A stretch of DNA of 64,000 bases, taken from assembly GCA_017849585.1 (NCBI GenBank), contig JAFIGT010000003.1:1-64000 (forward strand), given 5' to 3'. The translations under genes were made by a program, and so were the position numbers. Origin of the DNA: Verrucomicrobium sp. GTDB lineage: Bacteria > Verrucomicrobiota > Verrucomicrobiia > Methylacidiphilales > UBA1321. Below, one piece after another: positions 44,231 to 51,460 of the stretch. Under the pieces are notes generated by a model, which ran no database searches, was not told the DNA's origin, and worked only from the letters and a program-made list of their open reading frames with translations. How positions within the stretch are numbered: position 1 is the first letter of the stretch; the number at the start of each line of letters is the position of its first letter.

Positions 44231-45268
44231 ATGAAAGCATTGGCCGAGGGCGTGGTGTTATGCCGGGGAGCGATCGAATTGCCTCCGGCGTTGATCGCTT
44301 CTCTGGTCGCCGAATTACTCGATCCGCAGGTCTCCCACGACAGCAAGGCGGAATTTCTCCGCGCCTTCACCGACAAGGGCGAGACCGCGCCGGAACTCGC
44401 CGCCTTTGCGCAGGAACTGCTCCCGCTGGCCCGGCCCCTGGATTTCTCTGGTGACTGGAATGGTGTCGCGCTGCTCGATTGCTGTGGCACCGGCGGCGGT
44501 GGACTCCCTCTCTTCAACGTCTCCACCGGCATGGTTTTCATCCTCGCCGCGCTCGGCGTTCCCGTGGTCAAACACGGCAACCGCGGCGTCACGAAAAAAT
44601 CCGGCAGCGCCGACGTCCTCGAAGCACTCGGCATTCGCGTCGACGTCACCCCCGATCAAGCCCGCCGCTGTCTCGAAGAAGTCGGTGCCGTCTTCTTTTA
44701 CGCCCCGCTCTATCATCCCGCCTTCGCTACCATCGCTCCCGTGCGCAAGCAGCTCGGCGCGGAAGGCCGCCGCACGGTCTTCAATCTCCTCGGTCCCGTC
44801 CTCAATCCCGCACGGCCCGCCGCGCAAATCTCCGGCGTCTTTCGCCCCGAACAACTCGAGCTCTATGACGAGACCTTGCGCTTTCTCGGCCGCAAACGGC
44901 ACGCTGTCGTCCTCGGTCGCGACGCCGCCACCGGTCGCTCCATTGGCGAAGTCAGCGTCACCGGCACGAACGAATTCCGCGGCAATGTCGACATGGCTAG
45001 CTGGACGCTGCCCGTCCTACGCGGCGATCTCACGCAACTCGAAGTCGCCAGTGCCGAAGAAAGCGCTGCCCGCATCGTGGACATTCTGGAAGGGCGCGAC
45101 ACCGGTCTCGGTCGCGAACTCCTCGGTGCCAACGCCGGCATCGCGCTTTGCGTCCAAGGCCATGCGCAAACGCTGGACGAAGCCATGTCGAAGGTCCGCT
45201 ACGCGTTGAACTCCGGTCGCGCTGCGGAGAAGGTCAAACTGTGGCGGGAATTTTCCGCCAAGCTTTGA
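44231..45268 (+). CDS. trpD: Anthranilate phosphoribosyltransferase
   Basis: A 345-aa TrpD of tryptophan synthesis. LLDCCGTGGGGLPLFNVST holds the PRPP/GTGGD-like motif, KHGNRGVTKKSGSADVLEAL the anthranilate and Mg-binding region, and FFYAPLYHPAF and FNLLGPVLNPA are family signatures. It is an isolated trp gene placed 5 bp after a PilT-type gene, not in a trp operon. Confidence 0.9.
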   Translation: MKALAEGVVLCRGAIELPPALIASLVAELLDPQVSHDSKAEFLRAFTDKGETAPELAAFAQELLPLARPLDFSGDWNGVALLDCCGTGGGGLPLFNVSTGMVFILAALGVPVVKHGNRGVTKKSGSADVLEALGIRVDVTPDQARRCLEEVGAVFFYAPLYHPAFATIAPVRKQLGAEGRRTVFNLLGPVLNPARPAAQISGVFRPEQLELYDETLRFLGRKRHAVVLGRDAATGRSIGEVSVTGTNEFRGNVDMASWTLPVLRGDLTQLEVASAEESAARIVDILEGRDTGLGRELLGANAGIALCVQGHAQTLDEAMSKVRYALNSGRAAEKVKLWREFSAKL

Positions 45269-45275
45269 GCGCTCC

Positions 45276-45908
45276 TCACACCGTCGTTTTCAACGAAGGC
45301 AGGGGATAGCGCGTGGTCTGCTTCTGCGGAATCAGGGGACCTACGCTCGGTTCGGACGCGAAATCGACGAAGCCCAACAAGCGCAGTTTGCCCATGTGGG
45401 AAGCCACCACGCGCGTTTCCGTTCCCAGCAGGTCGGCGATTTCGGCCAGCGTCGACTGGTTTTGAATCATCTCTTTCGCGTAGTGATAAAATTGGCGCAA
45501 GTCGTGTTCAAGCCAGATCTGCGGTTCCTGCAACAGCACGAAGCGGGATTTGGGGTTCATCAACCGTTGCGATTCATCGTTCATCTTGTCCACGTTGAAG
45601 GCCAACTCCATCGCCAGCGATTGCAGCGGAATGGTCAACCCCACTCGGATGTGGACCTCGTCCATGAGGATGAATTCGAACATCCCGCGACCGGCTTGGA
45701 GTACAATACTGAGTTTCTCGATCACCTCGTCCACGCTTTTCAGCTCCTGGCCACCGGAATGCAGGGCGTAGAGTAATCCCGCATGCATATCGAGCTCCAG
45801 CAGATCCGCGCCCGGAATATCCAGCAGCTTCATCCGGCCCGTCCGCGACCCGATGAAATGCAAGACCTCGGGAAGCGGGAATTCAGCGAGGTTTCCTAAA
45901 ACAGGCAT
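45276..45908 (-). CDS. DUF4388-domain protein
   Basis: A 210-aa cytoplasmic protein. The N-terminal about 110 residues match the DUF4388 pattern (LAEFPLPEVLHFIGSRTGRM and LLYALHSGG). The C-terminal region (about 130-190) has a short winged-helix-like segment, STLAEIADLLGTETRVVASH. DUF4388 proteins often accompany motility and gliding systems; here the neighbours are PilT ATPases. Function unknown. Confidence 0.7.
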   Translation of the reverse strand: MPVLGNLAEFPLPEVLHFIGSRTGRMKLLDIPGADLLELDMHAGLLYALHSGGQELKSVDEVIEKLSIVLQAGRGMFEFILMDEVHIRVGLTIPLQSLAMELAFNVDKMNDESQRLMNPKSRFVLLQEPQIWLEHDLRQFYHYAKEMIQNQSTLAEIADLLGTETRVVASHMGKLRLLGFVDFASEPSVGPLIPQKQTTRYPLPSLKTTV

Positions 45909-46067
45909 GGGTTTTGAGTTGGTTTAGAGGTCTGAAGCAAGCGCGGTGCCAAATACTCCAGAAATACGGTACGAATTGTCCTCGATTTGTTACAAAGCGG
46001 GGCTTAACAATAGATTCTAGCCATTGGCGGTAAACTTGCTACGCTACCCGATGGAGTTTTACGTCTT

Positions 46068-47411
46068 ATGGATTTACTGACAATCGGGTGGCAGTTGGGG
46101 GTGATTATCTTGTTGGTTTTGGCCAACGGATTCTTCGTCGCTTCGGAGTTCGCCATCGTCAAGGTGCGCACCACCCAGCTCAAGCCGCTGCTGAAGACGA
46201 AGGATTGGCGCGTGCCCCTTTCGTTAAACGTTGTCAATCATCTGGATGCCTATCTCTCCGCCACCCAGTTGGGCATCACGCTTTCCAGTCTCGGTCTTGG
46301 CTGGTTGGGCGAACCCTACCTTGCACATTGGGTCGAACCGCTTCTGCACCAATGGGGATTGGGCGAGGTTCTCGGAGCCAAAACCGCCACCACGGTGGCT
46401 TTTGCCTTTAGCTTTGGCGTGATCACGTTTCTCCATATCGTTCTCGGAGAACTCGCTCCCAAATCGCTCGCCATCCAGCGTCCACGCCCCGTCACACTTT
46501 GGTGCGCGCCCTTTCTGCTCATTTTCTACTACCTTTTCTTTCCCGGCATCTGGCTGCTCAACGGCGCGGCCAACCTGATGCTCCGCTCCCTCGGCATTCC
46601 TCCCGCCGGGGAAGGGGAGCACGCCTTCAGCAACGAAGAGTTGCAGCAAGTGCTCATCGGCGCGCACTACACCCACGCTCACGACGAATTGATCAACAAG
46701 ATCATGCTCAAGGCATTACGCTTGCGCGAAACCACTGCCGAACAGGTCATGTTGCCCAAGGATAAAGTGGCCGTACTCTGGCGCGATCAGCCTTTGGAAG
46801 CCAATCTCATCATCGCCCAGCGCACCGGCTACAGCCGTCTGCCCTATTGCGGTGCCACCATCGACGAAGTCCTCGGTATGATCCACGTCAAGGAACTCCT
46901 CTGGCAATACCACGTCCTTGGTGCCCAAACCACGCTCCAGCCGCTTGTCCGGCCCGTGCTCACCTTCCTGCCCAAGACGAAGCTCCCCGCCATGCTCGAT
47001 CTCTTCCGCAACTCGCGCAATCACCTCGCCGTTGTGCTCGATCTGGAGGACAAGATGCTCGGTATCGTCAGCTTCGAGGATGTCCTCGAGGAACTCGTCG
47101 GCGACATCCGCGATGAATTTGACATCGAGAAGGGACCCTATTTCGAGCGCAAGCCGGATTCCATCCTCGTCGACGGCAACTCCCCCCTGCGCGATCTCGC
47201 GGTCGAAACGGGTTGGGCACTGCCGACCACCTCGAACCAAACCGTCGAAGCCTGGGCACTCTCGCACTGGGGGCGAGTCCCGCTCAAGGGCGAGCAATTG
47301 ACGATCCCCGACAACCTCCGGCTCACGGCTGAGCAGGTCACGCCCCGCCGTCTTCACCGGGTACGCGTGGAAAAGCTGGAAGCTCTCGGCGGAGTTCTGG
47401 AAAATTCGTAA
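46068..47411 (+). CDS. CNNM/CorC-family transporter-like protein (hemolysin family)
   Basis: A 447-aa protein. The N-terminal DUF21/CNNM membrane domain (about 1-200, with LVLANGFFVASEFAIVKVR) is followed by a CBS-pair region (about 210-335, with ETTAEQVMLPKD and AVVLDLEDKMLGIVSFEDV) and a C-terminal CorC_HlyC domain. This group is linked to Mg/Co efflux. The name hemolysin is historical. Confidence 0.9.
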   Translation: MDLLTIGWQLGVIILLVLANGFFVASEFAIVKVRTTQLKPLLKTKDWRVPLSLNVVNHLDAYLSATQLGITLSSLGLGWLGEPYLAHWVEPLLHQWGLGEVLGAKTATTVAFAFSFGVITFLHIVLGELAPKSLAIQRPRPVTLWCAPFLLIFYYLFFPGIWLLNGAANLMLRSLGIPPAGEGEHAFSNEELQQVLIGAHYTHAHDELINKIMLKALRLRETTAEQVMLPKDKVAVLWRDQPLEANLIIAQRTGYSRLPYCGATIDEVLGMIHVKELLWQYHVLGAQTTLQPLVRPVLTFLPKTKLPAMLDLFRNSRNHLAVVLDLEDKMLGIVSFEDVLEELVGDIRDEFDIEKGPYFERKPDSILVDGNSPLRDLAVETGWALPTTSNQTVEAWALSHWGRVPLKGEQLTIPDNLRLTAEQVTPRRLHRVRVEKLEALGGVLENS

Positions 47412-47472
47412 CATTTAAGGTATTGCCGCCACCCCATCGGATTTGCTTGGATGGAAGGCGACGGTTCTTCCT

Positions 47473-47793
47473 ATGACCAAAGTTCGCTCCTCAGCCGCAC
47501 AAAGCTCCCTCACGAGTGTTGTCCGTCAGCAGCTTCTGGTTGTTGACGGCTTGCTCGACGAGGTTTCCCGCAATTATGTGCTGCGCCTGCACCGCGAGAT
47601 CGGTCAACTCGTTCGCATCCTGCAAAAGACCGAGCGCGCCGGCAAACTCACCCGCGACGCCAAGCGCGACCTTAAGAAGCTCATCGACAAGGTGGGCCGT
47701 CTCCAGATTTCCCCCGAAAAAGGCCGCCGCAAAGACCTTAAGCGAATCGACGAACTCATCGGCGAAGTCCAAAGCGTCCTCGAACGCTGGTAG
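47473..47793 (+). CDS. Small basic helical protein, unknown function
   Basis: A 106-aa protein of unknown function, predicted all-helical and Lys/Arg-rich (TRDAKRDLKKLIDKVGRL). The start is the ATG at 47473, preceded by a TTG in frame at 47443. Its TAG stop codon is shared with a REP-like hairpin, so the end of the gene may have been set by that element. Confidence 0.55.
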   Translation: MTKVRSSAAQSSLTSVVRQQLLVVDGLLDEVSRNYVLRLHREIGQLVRILQKTERAGKLTRDAKRDLKKLIDKVGRLQISPEKGRRKDLKRIDELIGEVQSVLERW

Positions 47794-47820
47794 GCCAGCG
47801 TGACGCTGGACCCAGTAACG
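47790..47820 (+). repeat. REP-like hairpin at the stop codon, copy 3
   Basis: GTAG (its TAG is the stop), one G, the stem CCAGCG, loop TGA, stem CGCTGG, then ACCCAGTAACG. The span from stem to ACCCAGTA is identical to copy 1 at 6138-6164. A further GTAG and CAGTAACC occur at 47916-47929 in the same gap. Confidence 0.7.
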
Positions 47821-47855
47821 CCTCGCCACGGGTGGACTTCTCTTTGAAGGCCGGT

Positions 47856-47878
47856 GTAGCCGAAGCCGGTGGCTTCGG
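47856..47878 (+). repeat. REP-like hairpin, variant copy
   Basis: GTAG is followed by the perfect 8-bp stem CCGAAGCC, loop GGT and stem GGCTTCGG. The architecture is that of the other copies but the stem differs, and the ACCCARTA tail is missing. It lies 62 bp after copy 3. Confidence 0.55.
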
Positions 47879-47979
47879 CAGGCGCAAGCTCACGGATGGG
47901 GACTTTCGGCAACGAGTAGCGCCAGTAACCGAAATTCCCTCTATCAAAGCCTAGCCTTCACTGACTTTTGCCTGGTCGC

Positions 47980-48009
47980 TTTGATTTTTGACTTTTGAGC
48001 TTTGACTTC
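47980..48009 (+). repeat. TTTGAC-rich intergenic repeat, copy 4
   Basis: The units TTTGATT, TTTGACT, TTTGAGC and TTTGACTT are in tandem, in the same orientation relative to the downstream gene as the copy at 24925. It lies 40 bp before the Ppx/GppA gene. Confidence 0.55.
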
Positions 48010-48048
48010 AGTCATCCTGCCCTAGATTGAAGGACAAAATAAGACACC

Positions 48049-49068
48049 ATGCGTTACGCGGTTTTTGACATCGGTAGCAACTCCCTCAAGTTCATCGTCT
48101 CCGAACGGCGTGGCAAGCACCTGCACACGATTACCGAGACCAGCCGCTTCACCCGTCTGGCCGAGGATCTCATCCACACTGGCTCCCTCAAGCCCGAAGC
48201 CATGCAGCGCACCCTTACCGCCATGGCCGAACTTCGCGCCGAAGCCGATCTCCTCGGCGTTCAGCACTTCCGTGCAGTCGCCACCAGCGCCGTCCGCGAC
48301 AGCAAGAACCGCAAGCAATTTCTCAAGGACGCTCGCGAAGTGCTCGGATTCCCCGTCCGCCTGATCACTGGCGAAGTCGAAGCTGCCACCATTTTCGAAG
48401 GCGTCTCCTCCGATCCCCACTGGCGCAAGAGCTCCCTCTTCATTATCGACATCGGCGGCGGCAGCGCCGAATGGATTCAAGGCAGCAACCACAAGATCAC
48501 CGAGCGCATGAGCCTCCCACTCGGTTGCGTTCGCCTGCGCGAGCGATTCATCCACCAGCACCCGGTCGGCGCGGCTGGGGTCGACCGCCTCCGCCGGATT
48601 CTCCATGAGCAACTCCAGCCCGCCCTCGCCAACTACCAGCTCGATGGCCGCACTCTCGTCGGCACCGGTGGCACGTCGAGCTGTCTTGCCGCGATGGATC
48701 TCAAGCTCAAGGAATTCGATCCCCACAAGATCGACCACTACGTCGTCACCCGCCGCAAGATCCGCGACCGCCTCGAACACCTGCAAACGCTCAACCTTGA
48801 GCAACTCGCCAAGGTTGTCGGCCTCCCCCGCAAGCGCATCGATTTGATCATTCCCGGTGCGGCCTTGCTCTACGTCTGCATGGAAATTCTCGGTGCCGAA
48901 AAAATCACCATGAGCATGCGTGGCCTTCGCTACGGCGTGCTCCACCAGTTGGCCAATGAAACCGCCGCGATGGCCGAAGCCGCCCAAACCGCAGTCACAC
49001 CGAAGAAAAAAGCGACCGCGAAAAAGACTCCCGCCCTCACAGTCGTACGCCGCCAAAAAGTAGCCTGA
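48049..49068 (+). CDS. Ppx/GppA-family phosphatase (catalytic part)
   Basis: A 339-aa ASKHA-fold phosphatase acting on polyphosphate or pppGpp. The motifs are FDIGSNSLKFIVSE (phosphate 1), FIIDIGGGSAEWI (phosphate 2) and GTGGTSSCLAAMDL. It ends with a Lys-rich tail and lacks the C-terminal HD-like domain of the long E. coli type; a separate HD-domain gene follows 84 bp downstream. Confidence 0.87.
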   Translation: MRYAVFDIGSNSLKFIVSERRGKHLHTITETSRFTRLAEDLIHTGSLKPEAMQRTLTAMAELRAEADLLGVQHFRAVATSAVRDSKNRKQFLKDAREVLGFPVRLITGEVEAATIFEGVSSDPHWRKSSLFIIDIGGGSAEWIQGSNHKITERMSLPLGCVRLRERFIHQHPVGAAGVDRLRRILHEQLQPALANYQLDGRTLVGTGGTSSCLAAMDLKLKEFDPHKIDHYVVTRRKIRDRLEHLQTLNLEQLAKVVGLPRKRIDLIIPGAALLYVCMEILGAEKITMSMRGLRYGVLHQLANETAAMAEAAQTAVTPKKKATAKKTPALTVVRRQKVA

Positions 49069-49085
49069 TCGATGTTTTTTGCCTC

Positions 49086-49119
49086 GTAGGGCGGTTCTGG
49101 AACCGCCGTCAGTAGCCCG
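49086..49119 (+). repeat. REP-like hairpin, copy between ppx and HD gene
   Basis: GTAG, the stem GGCGGTT, loop CTGG, stem AACCGCC and a tail GTCAGTAGCCCG that resembles the CAGTAGCTG tail of copy 1. It fills most of the 84-bp gap. Confidence 0.6.
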
Positions 49120-49152
49120 TAATATTCACATCATTCTGAAGGGACGAGCCCC

Positions 49153-49734
49153 ATGACCAAAGGCCTCACCGACGCCGAAGCCCTCCTCAAGCGCTACGAA
49201 CAGGAGCCCATCCACGTTCGTCACGTCGCGAAACTCGCCGGACAGCTTTTCGCCAGCCTCCACTCCTGGCATCAGCGCGACGACACTGCGGCGAATCACC
49301 TGCATCTGGCCGCGCTGCTCCACGACATCGGCTGGTCCCAATCGCCCGACGGCTCCGGCCACCACAAACAATCCGCGCGGATCATCCTTGCCCACACCTG
49401 GCAGGAACTGCCTCCCGCCGACGTTTCCCTCATCGCCCAGATCGCCCGCTACCACCGCAAATCGCTCCCGTGCGAAAAGCACAAGGCCTATCACGCCCTT
49501 GACGCCGGGCCGCAACAGCTTGTCTGCGAACTCGGCGGCATTCTCCGCGTCGCCGATGCCCTCGACCGCACGCACACCCAGCGCGTCCAAACCGTCACCG
49601 CCACGGTGAAACCCAACGTCATCGAACTCTCCATCCGCAGCCTCGGCCCCTGGATCGAAGAACGCCGCATGGTCCTGAAGAAGTGCGACCTCCTCGAAAT
49701 CGCCAGCCAGCGCAAAGTCCGGTTTGTGGATTAA
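49153..49734 (+). CDS. HD-domain protein, split Ppx/GppA C-terminal module
   Basis: A 193-aa protein. HLAALLHDIGWSQ carries the HD pair, HHKQSARIIL a downstream His, and IARYHRKSLP and RVADALDRTH are signatures of the HD domain that forms the C-terminus of long Ppx/GppA proteins. It follows the Ppx/GppA catalytic gene directly, so the two may act as subunits of one enzyme (inference). The stop is 4 bp from the convergent transporter stop. Confidence 0.8.
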   Translation: MTKGLTDAEALLKRYEQEPIHVRHVAKLAGQLFASLHSWHQRDDTAANHLHLAALLHDIGWSQSPDGSGHHKQSARIILAHTWQELPPADVSLIAQIARYHRKSLPCEKHKAYHALDAGPQQLVCELGGILRVADALDRTHTQRVQTVTATVKPNVIELSIRSLGPWIEERRMVLKKCDLLEIASQRKVRFVD

Positions 49735-49737
49735 GTG

Positions 49738-51078
49738 CTAATGCGCCTTGAGGTTGGGCGAGATTACCGAACTCAGCCCGGCCCGGCTCAGCTTGGGCCA
49801 GACGAAGGAATAGAACGCCACATACGCGAAGCAGAAGAAAGGGACGATAAACCCGCGCGACATGTTGTAGTGATCGCCCACCCAGCCCATCAGCTTCGGC
49901 ATCACGGCACCGCCCATGATGGCCATCACGATGAATGAGGACGCCTTTTTCGATTGCTCGCCCAGTCCGAAAATCCCGAGCGCGAAAATCGTCGGGAACA
50001 TGATCGACATGAAATAAAAGCTCAGGAATAAAGCTGCCACCGAGAGCCATCCGATCTTGGCAAAAATCACCAGCATCAAGCCGGTGTTGATCAATCCATA
50101 CAGTCCTAGCAGCGTATGAGCCGGCACTTTCCGCAGCAGGAGCGACCCACTGAAGCGTCCCAATAAAAAGAGCGTGAACCCGATATAGCCCAGCAACACG
50201 GTGGCACCTTTCTCATCCACAAAATACGCGCCATCGCGCAGGACTGTGCCTCCCTTCAAGAGCCAGCCCGACGCCAGCGCTTCCGAGATCGGCGGAATTT
50301 CCGCCACGATATAGTTGATGAAAAAGCTGAAGATGCCCGCCTGTGCCGCCACGTAGCAAAACTGCGCGATGACTGCGCCGACAAAGTGAGGGTGAGCCCA
50401 GATCGATTGGGGTTTGCCTTCCACCGGGGTTGCGGCGGCGTAGGCATCCTCCGCCTGAATTTCCGGGATCGTGGCGAAAAAGAAAACGACGGCCATCACC
50501 AGCACAATGAGCGCCACCGCCAGATAGGGAATATAGAGCGTCTTGCTCGCCGCCTCCGCGCCTTCCGAGGAGTAGAAGAACATTCCCCCCACCACCGGGC
50601 CGAGAATCCAGCCGATGCCGTTGCACGATTGCGCCAGGTTGATGCGCGCGGCGGCGTAATGCGGATCGCCCAACACGGTCGTGTACGGATTGGCGATGGT
50701 TTCCAGAAAGGTCAACCCCATCGCCAGAATAAAGACGCCCAGCAGAAACGCCCAGAGCGAGGCAATTTGCGTCGCGGGGATGAACCAGAACCCGCCCAGC
50801 GCCACGATGAGCAGGCCGGAAATCAATCCGCCCTTGTAGCCCAGCCGTCGCGCCAGCCAGCCCGCAGGCAGCGACATGAAACAATACCCCATGTAATGGG
50901 CCACCTGCACCCACGCCGATTGCGACTTCGTCAGGTGCAATTGATCCTGGAAATGCTTGTCCATCACATCGATCATTCCATTGCAAAACCCCCACAGCAA
51001 AAACAGGGAGCTGATCAGAATGAAGGTGACCGTGTAGTTCTTGCCATCCTCGGCGGTGAAAATGCTGCGCTTGATCAT
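49738..51078 (-). CDS. FucP-type MFS sugar:H+ symporter
   Basis: A 446-aa major-facilitator protein with twelve helices. FLLWGFCNGMIDVMDKHFQ, QVAHYMGYCFMSLPAGWLA and LTFLETIANPYTTVLG are diagnostic of the FucP/GlcP fucose-glucose-galactose symporter family. I chose the ATG at 51076-51078 over an in-frame TTG at 51105. The upstream gap has candidate operators. The sugar is not determined. Confidence 0.88.
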   Translation of the reverse strand: MIKRSIFTAEDGKNYTVTFILISSLFLLWGFCNGMIDVMDKHFQDQLHLTKSQSAWVQVAHYMGYCFMSLPAGWLARRLGYKGGLISGLLIVALGGFWFIPATQIASLWAFLLGVFILAMGLTFLETIANPYTTVLGDPHYAAARINLAQSCNGIGWILGPVVGGMFFYSSEGAEAASKTLYIPYLAVALIVLVMAVVFFFATIPEIQAEDAYAAATPVEGKPQSIWAHPHFVGAVIAQFCYVAAQAGIFSFFINYIVAEIPPISEALASGWLLKGGTVLRDGAYFVDEKGATVLLGYIGFTLFLLGRFSGSLLLRKVPAHTLLGLYGLINTGLMLVIFAKIGWLSVAALFLSFYFMSIMFPTIFALGIFGLGEQSKKASSFIVMAIMGGAVMPKLMGWVGDHYNMSRGFIVPFFCFAYVAFYSFVWPKLSRAGLSSVISPNLKAH

Positions 51079-51140
51079 GGGGATTTCTGTCTCATCCTGA
51101 GGCAAAAAAGGCGAGCCATTTCTTGCGTGGTGAATATATC

Positions 51141-51170
51141 GAGTTGATTCCCATTAAATGGAATCAACTC
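51141..51170. promoter_or_regulatory. 11-bp inverted repeat upstream of the sugar transporter
   Basis: GAGTTGATTCC and GGAATCAACTC are perfectly complementary arms around an 8-bp AT-rich centre (CATTAAAT). The element lies 63 bp upstream of the transporter start, so a transcription-factor site is more likely than a terminator, and no T-run follows. Confidence 0.5.
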
Positions 51171-51213
51171 TAAATTTCCACATTCATTTTCTGGCTTTCT
51201 GATCGACAGCCCA

Positions 51214-51244
51214 TACTTAGAACGTGGAATTTCGTACTTAGAAC
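51214..51244. repeat. Direct repeat TACTTAGAAC, two copies 21 bp apart
   Basis: TACTTAGAAC occurs at 51214-51223 and 51235-51244. The 21-bp period is two helical turns, which puts both copies on one face of the DNA. Confidence 0.45.
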
Positions 51245-51253
51245 TGTTTTTTC

Positions 51254-51291
51254 TCGCACACCTAACCAACGTAGCCAACCTAAGCCTAACG
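51254..51291 (+). repeat. TCGCAC plus 9-bp periodic array, copy c
   Basis: A T-run and TCGCAC are followed by the 9-bp units ACCTAACCA, ACGTAGCCA and ACCTAAGCC, then TAACG. Units 1 and 2, and 1 and 3, agree at 7 of 9 positions. The head matches copies a and b at 26368 and 26543. Confidence 0.45.
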
Positions 51292-51460
51292 TCTTTCCTG
51301 AAAACCGCGGTAGACTCCTCGCGTGAATGAGGAATGCCCTTCGTTCGGTAACAGGGTCTGCGTGGCTGGCGGAGCCTCGGGAGCGAAGAGAGGTTGTAGA
51401 CGTTGGGAGCGGTTCGGAGTCGCGTTTCAAAAAATCGCGCGCGACCCGAGCGAAGTCACC

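Larger units (their letters stand above)
51079..51460. other. 382-bp gap with dyad, direct repeats and periodic array
   Basis: No gene is visible. The part nearest the transporter holds an 11-bp inverted repeat and two direct repeats; the middle holds a TCGCAC 9-bp array. At 51429-51444, read from topB, the short self-complementary TCGCGCGCGA is followed by six T, a weak terminator candidate. Confidence 0.5.
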
